Below are positions 61,791-64,000 of a stretch of 64,000 bases of DNA, one piece after another (the stretch's first letter is position 1; each line of letters starts with the position of its first letter). This DNA comes from Sipunculus nudus (Eukaryota; Annelida; Sipuncula; Golfingiida; Sipunculidae). A program made the translations under genes and the position numbers. The DNA lies in NCBI GenBank assembly GCA_026874595.1, contig CM049318.1, positions 56,003,250 through 56,067,249 on the forward strand, in the 5' to 3' direction. The notes beneath the pieces are model-generated. The model saw only the letters and a list, made by a program, of their open reading frames with translations, did no database searches and was not told the DNA's origin.

Positions 61791-61792
<2 letters not shown>
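61090..61792. repeat. Array of ~20-bp GGCCCATATTGTAATAAC units with inverted right side
   Basis: From 61,091 to about 61,350, CCCATA(A/T)TGTAATAA recurs about a dozen times at irregular 17-35-bp spacing. From about 61,690 to 61,790 both orientations appear (ACAATATGGGTCGTTATTAC and ATCCATAATGTAATAACCG). A 330-bp non-repetitive core lies between. Resembles a transposon with subterminal repeats or a local satellite. Confidence 0.7.
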
Positions 61793-61823
<31 letters not shown>

Positions 61824-62660
61824 GAATACTATAACCCCAAGCAACAGGTCAATGGGATTGGGTGAGGCAAATTGTTTAGATTCATTTTGTAAATGGCGAC
61901 ATTTCTTTATTCCTTTGAGGCCACGGCATATTACATAATGTTTTATGAATAGTAATTAGCAAAAATAGTAAATAGCAATATAGCATATGACTTACAAAGT
62001 AACTGGGGAGCAAACTTTACTCCTTCCCTTTTCCCACGCATTTACTATTACAGATCATTTGCGGGTAACCGGTAAGGGGGGGGGGTTGTTTGACCGTGAG
62101 GGGTGGGGCAGGGGTAGTGGGTTATGGTAGAGAAGGCTGAGGGAGGCTTCCCTTGCGATCGCTCAGCGATTGCAAACATCTGATTTTTCATGGATTGTAC
62201 AAACAGTTGTAATAATTACTGGGAGGCACTCTCCATGGCTCAGAAAGTGGCGTGCGTTCGGTAGTCTTTATAGGTCTTTATAGTTGTTCGTCGATCCATT
62301 AGGTAGACAAAATACTGTCACCCTGCTCCATTAAGAAATGTTTTTATACTACTGAGTTAAACCTTCTCTGTAGGATGGTTCCGAGTTTGAAGGAATTAGG
62401 TATATATATATTTTTGTGTGGATGTAATCACTTTTTTAACTAAACTTAACCTGTTTGTACATCTGTATAAATCTATCTCGGTTTGGAATACGTGACATGG
62501 CACACGCTTTGTGTCATTTATATAATATCCTGGTGTCAGGTAACTACCGCAACTGCGAGTCCTGGATGTGTAATCATCCCCATTACTGAGTCATAACATG
62601 GAGGAACTCGCCAAATTTTGCATTCGTTTGTGATACAAACGTGATACATGGCTTTTGGGC
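61793..62660. other. (TA)n tract, then no gene seen
   Basis: TA run to 61,821, then mixed sequence without recognised features. Confidence 0.45.
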
Positions 62661-62669
62661 ACAGCCTTC

Positions 62670-62788
62670 CAATTATGCAGAGCGCTCATCCTGGATGGTG
62701 GCCGACCATGAAAAATCTCACCGTTCTCGGCTGAGCCCCGGTCGCATCCAGTACTCGCCGTCCTTTCGAATTTTAACTTAATCTAATA

Positions 62789-62861
<73 letters not shown>
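62670..62861 (-). mobile_element. SINE with shared central domain, flanked by (TA)n
   Basis: Plus strand CCTGGATGGTGGCCGACC, AAAAATCTCACCG and CTCGGCTGAGCC (62,690-62,745) match the central block of the SINE at 19,954 and the block at 63,008. The tail from GGTCGCATCCAGTACT recurs at 44,870. The TA run is 62,791-62,861. Confidence 0.6.
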
Positions 62862-62864
<3 letters not shown>

Positions 62865-63007
62865 ATTTAACAATTTTCGTGATCGATTTTCATTTTTCAT
62901 ATTTCTTTTTATTAATTAGCAATTAATTTTTTTAACTGCAGTTTATTACTTTCAAATACATTAGTTGAGGATGAGGTTATTTATGAACGACTGCAGAACT
63001 ACTGCAG

Positions 63008-63425
63008 AGTACCAGGCCCTGGTTGGGGTCGACCGTGATCACTCTCACGGCTCCTCTGGTGATACCGGTACTCGAACCCGCGGTATGTGCACTAAGGAGT
63101 CATGTGTGCTGTCGAGACCATGAACCCCGGTAAAATGCAAAGTTTACCTAGATAATATTTTGCAAGTTATTAACGTTAATGCGCATATACGCCTTTGACT
63201 TTAACATGTTGGAAACGATGGAAATTTAATTTTGAAGAAATATAAATATTAAATATTGAACCTCTGTATAGTTTGACTACATAACGCAAACACATAAGGG
63301 AAAAGTTTTTTAGGAACAGGAAATCCTCATTTTTTGTGAAAATTGCCTCCAAATGTCCACTTTACATTGCATATTAAAAAAATGTGCAAATATGAGAGGA
63401 AGGGGTATGGAGGGGGATGCCTTAT
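63008..63425 (-). mobile_element. SINE-like repeat, inverted copy of 42,598-43,038
   Basis: Minus strand: long body, then GTGGTCTCG-type tRNA-related part... here CATGGTCTCGACAGCAC, B-box-like GCGGGTTCGAGTACC (63,086-63,068), then the central block GTGATCACGGTCGACCCC. It is more complete than the 43-kb copy because the central domain is present. Confidence 0.6.
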
Positions 63426-63457
63426 CTGTTAAAATTGACAAAATATTTACATTTTGG

Positions 63458-63458
<1 letters not shown>

Positions 63459-63533
<75 letters not shown>
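63459..63533. repeat. (TA)n microsatellite
   Basis: About 75 bp of TA with one TTTA interruption. Confidence 0.93.
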
Positions 63534-63534
<1 letters not shown>

Positions 63535-63676
63535 TGAATTAGCTTTAATGGACCCAGGCGCTTAAATAAATCCTAGAAATGTAGCCAGAAGAAATATTAA
63601 GCTGTTTTCAGCAAACCAAAATTCATTCAAAACGTGTTTTTGTTGGGTTTTATTCAGAAGCCAAAATACCACAGCC

Positions 63677-63677
<1 letters not shown>

Positions 63678-63743
<66 letters not shown>
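63678..63743. repeat. (TA)n microsatellite
   Basis: About 66 bp of TA. The remaining sequence to 64,000 shows nothing supported. Confidence 0.93.
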
Positions 63744-63745
<2 letters not shown>

Positions 63746-64000
63746 CCAGTTTAAAAACTTTATCACCCTATTTTAACACTGATTCAACAAAAGGATAAAC
63801 ATGAATCATGGCCATATTTTGCTCATATTAGCTTGGTCACCGTTTTAAACAGATAGTCATTATGTAATCCAGTGGTTCAATACTTGTATGTTCATTTACA
63901 CATTCGTGTCACGAGAAGTCAATATTTGAATTGTCTAAATTAATTTGCATGAAATTTGAATTACAAAATTATTGGCCGATTTACCCACCTGTGATTTTAT

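Overview
The window looks like nuclear DNA of a metazoan, most likely a bivalve mollusc. It is AT-rich and intron-rich, with about twenty long (TA)n microsatellites, tRNA-derived SINEs, Gypsy-type LTR remnants, MITEs and mollusc-type dispersed tandem repeats. No bacterial-style gene layout is visible. The organism call is inference from repeat style and gene family. No identity was looked up.

Positions 1-36,950 hold two head-to-tail copies of one gene on the minus strand. Copy B (34,711 down to 21,911) reads as a complete 15-exon gene: signal peptide, SAM-like exon, 69-bp linker exon, six-bladed YWTD propeller 1 (5 exons), EGF, propeller 2 (5 exons), EGF, stop. The model gives 783 residues with every module boundary in phase 1. 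Copy A (17,394 down past position 1) has the same exons, with matching lengths except for one codon in propeller 1 and one missing base in the EGF exon. That missing base shifts the frame, and the last EGF exon should lie left of the window. The propellers are of the LDL-receptor-related (LRP4/5/6-like) type. No membrane segment is seen in copy B, so a secreted product is inferred. A SAM-like domain directly after a signal peptide is the most unusual thing here.

Comparing the two copies dates and bounds several insertions. Copy A carries a 3.2-kb THAP-encoding DNA transposon (101-3,295), a SINE pair (6,726-7,098) and a 3.37-kb foldback transposon with ~0.9-kb inverted repeats and a 4-bp target duplication (12,669-16,034). 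Copy B carries an LTR-like insertion (27,367-29,252) that was itself hit by a 5'-truncated LINE with a 14-bp target duplication (27,441-28,467).

From about 36,950 to the end I see no intact host gene. This part holds degenerate Gypsy gag (37.8-38.4 kb) and a larger Gypsy gag/protease remnant (about 51.7-57.0 kb), a SAM-like exon-like fragment (48.7-49.0 kb), several MITEs, a 339-349-bp tandem array (45.0-46.7 kb), an inverted array of a GTAATAAC-type motif (61.1-61.8 kb), SINEs sharing a central domain, poly-G/poly-C tracts and clustered (TA)n arrays.
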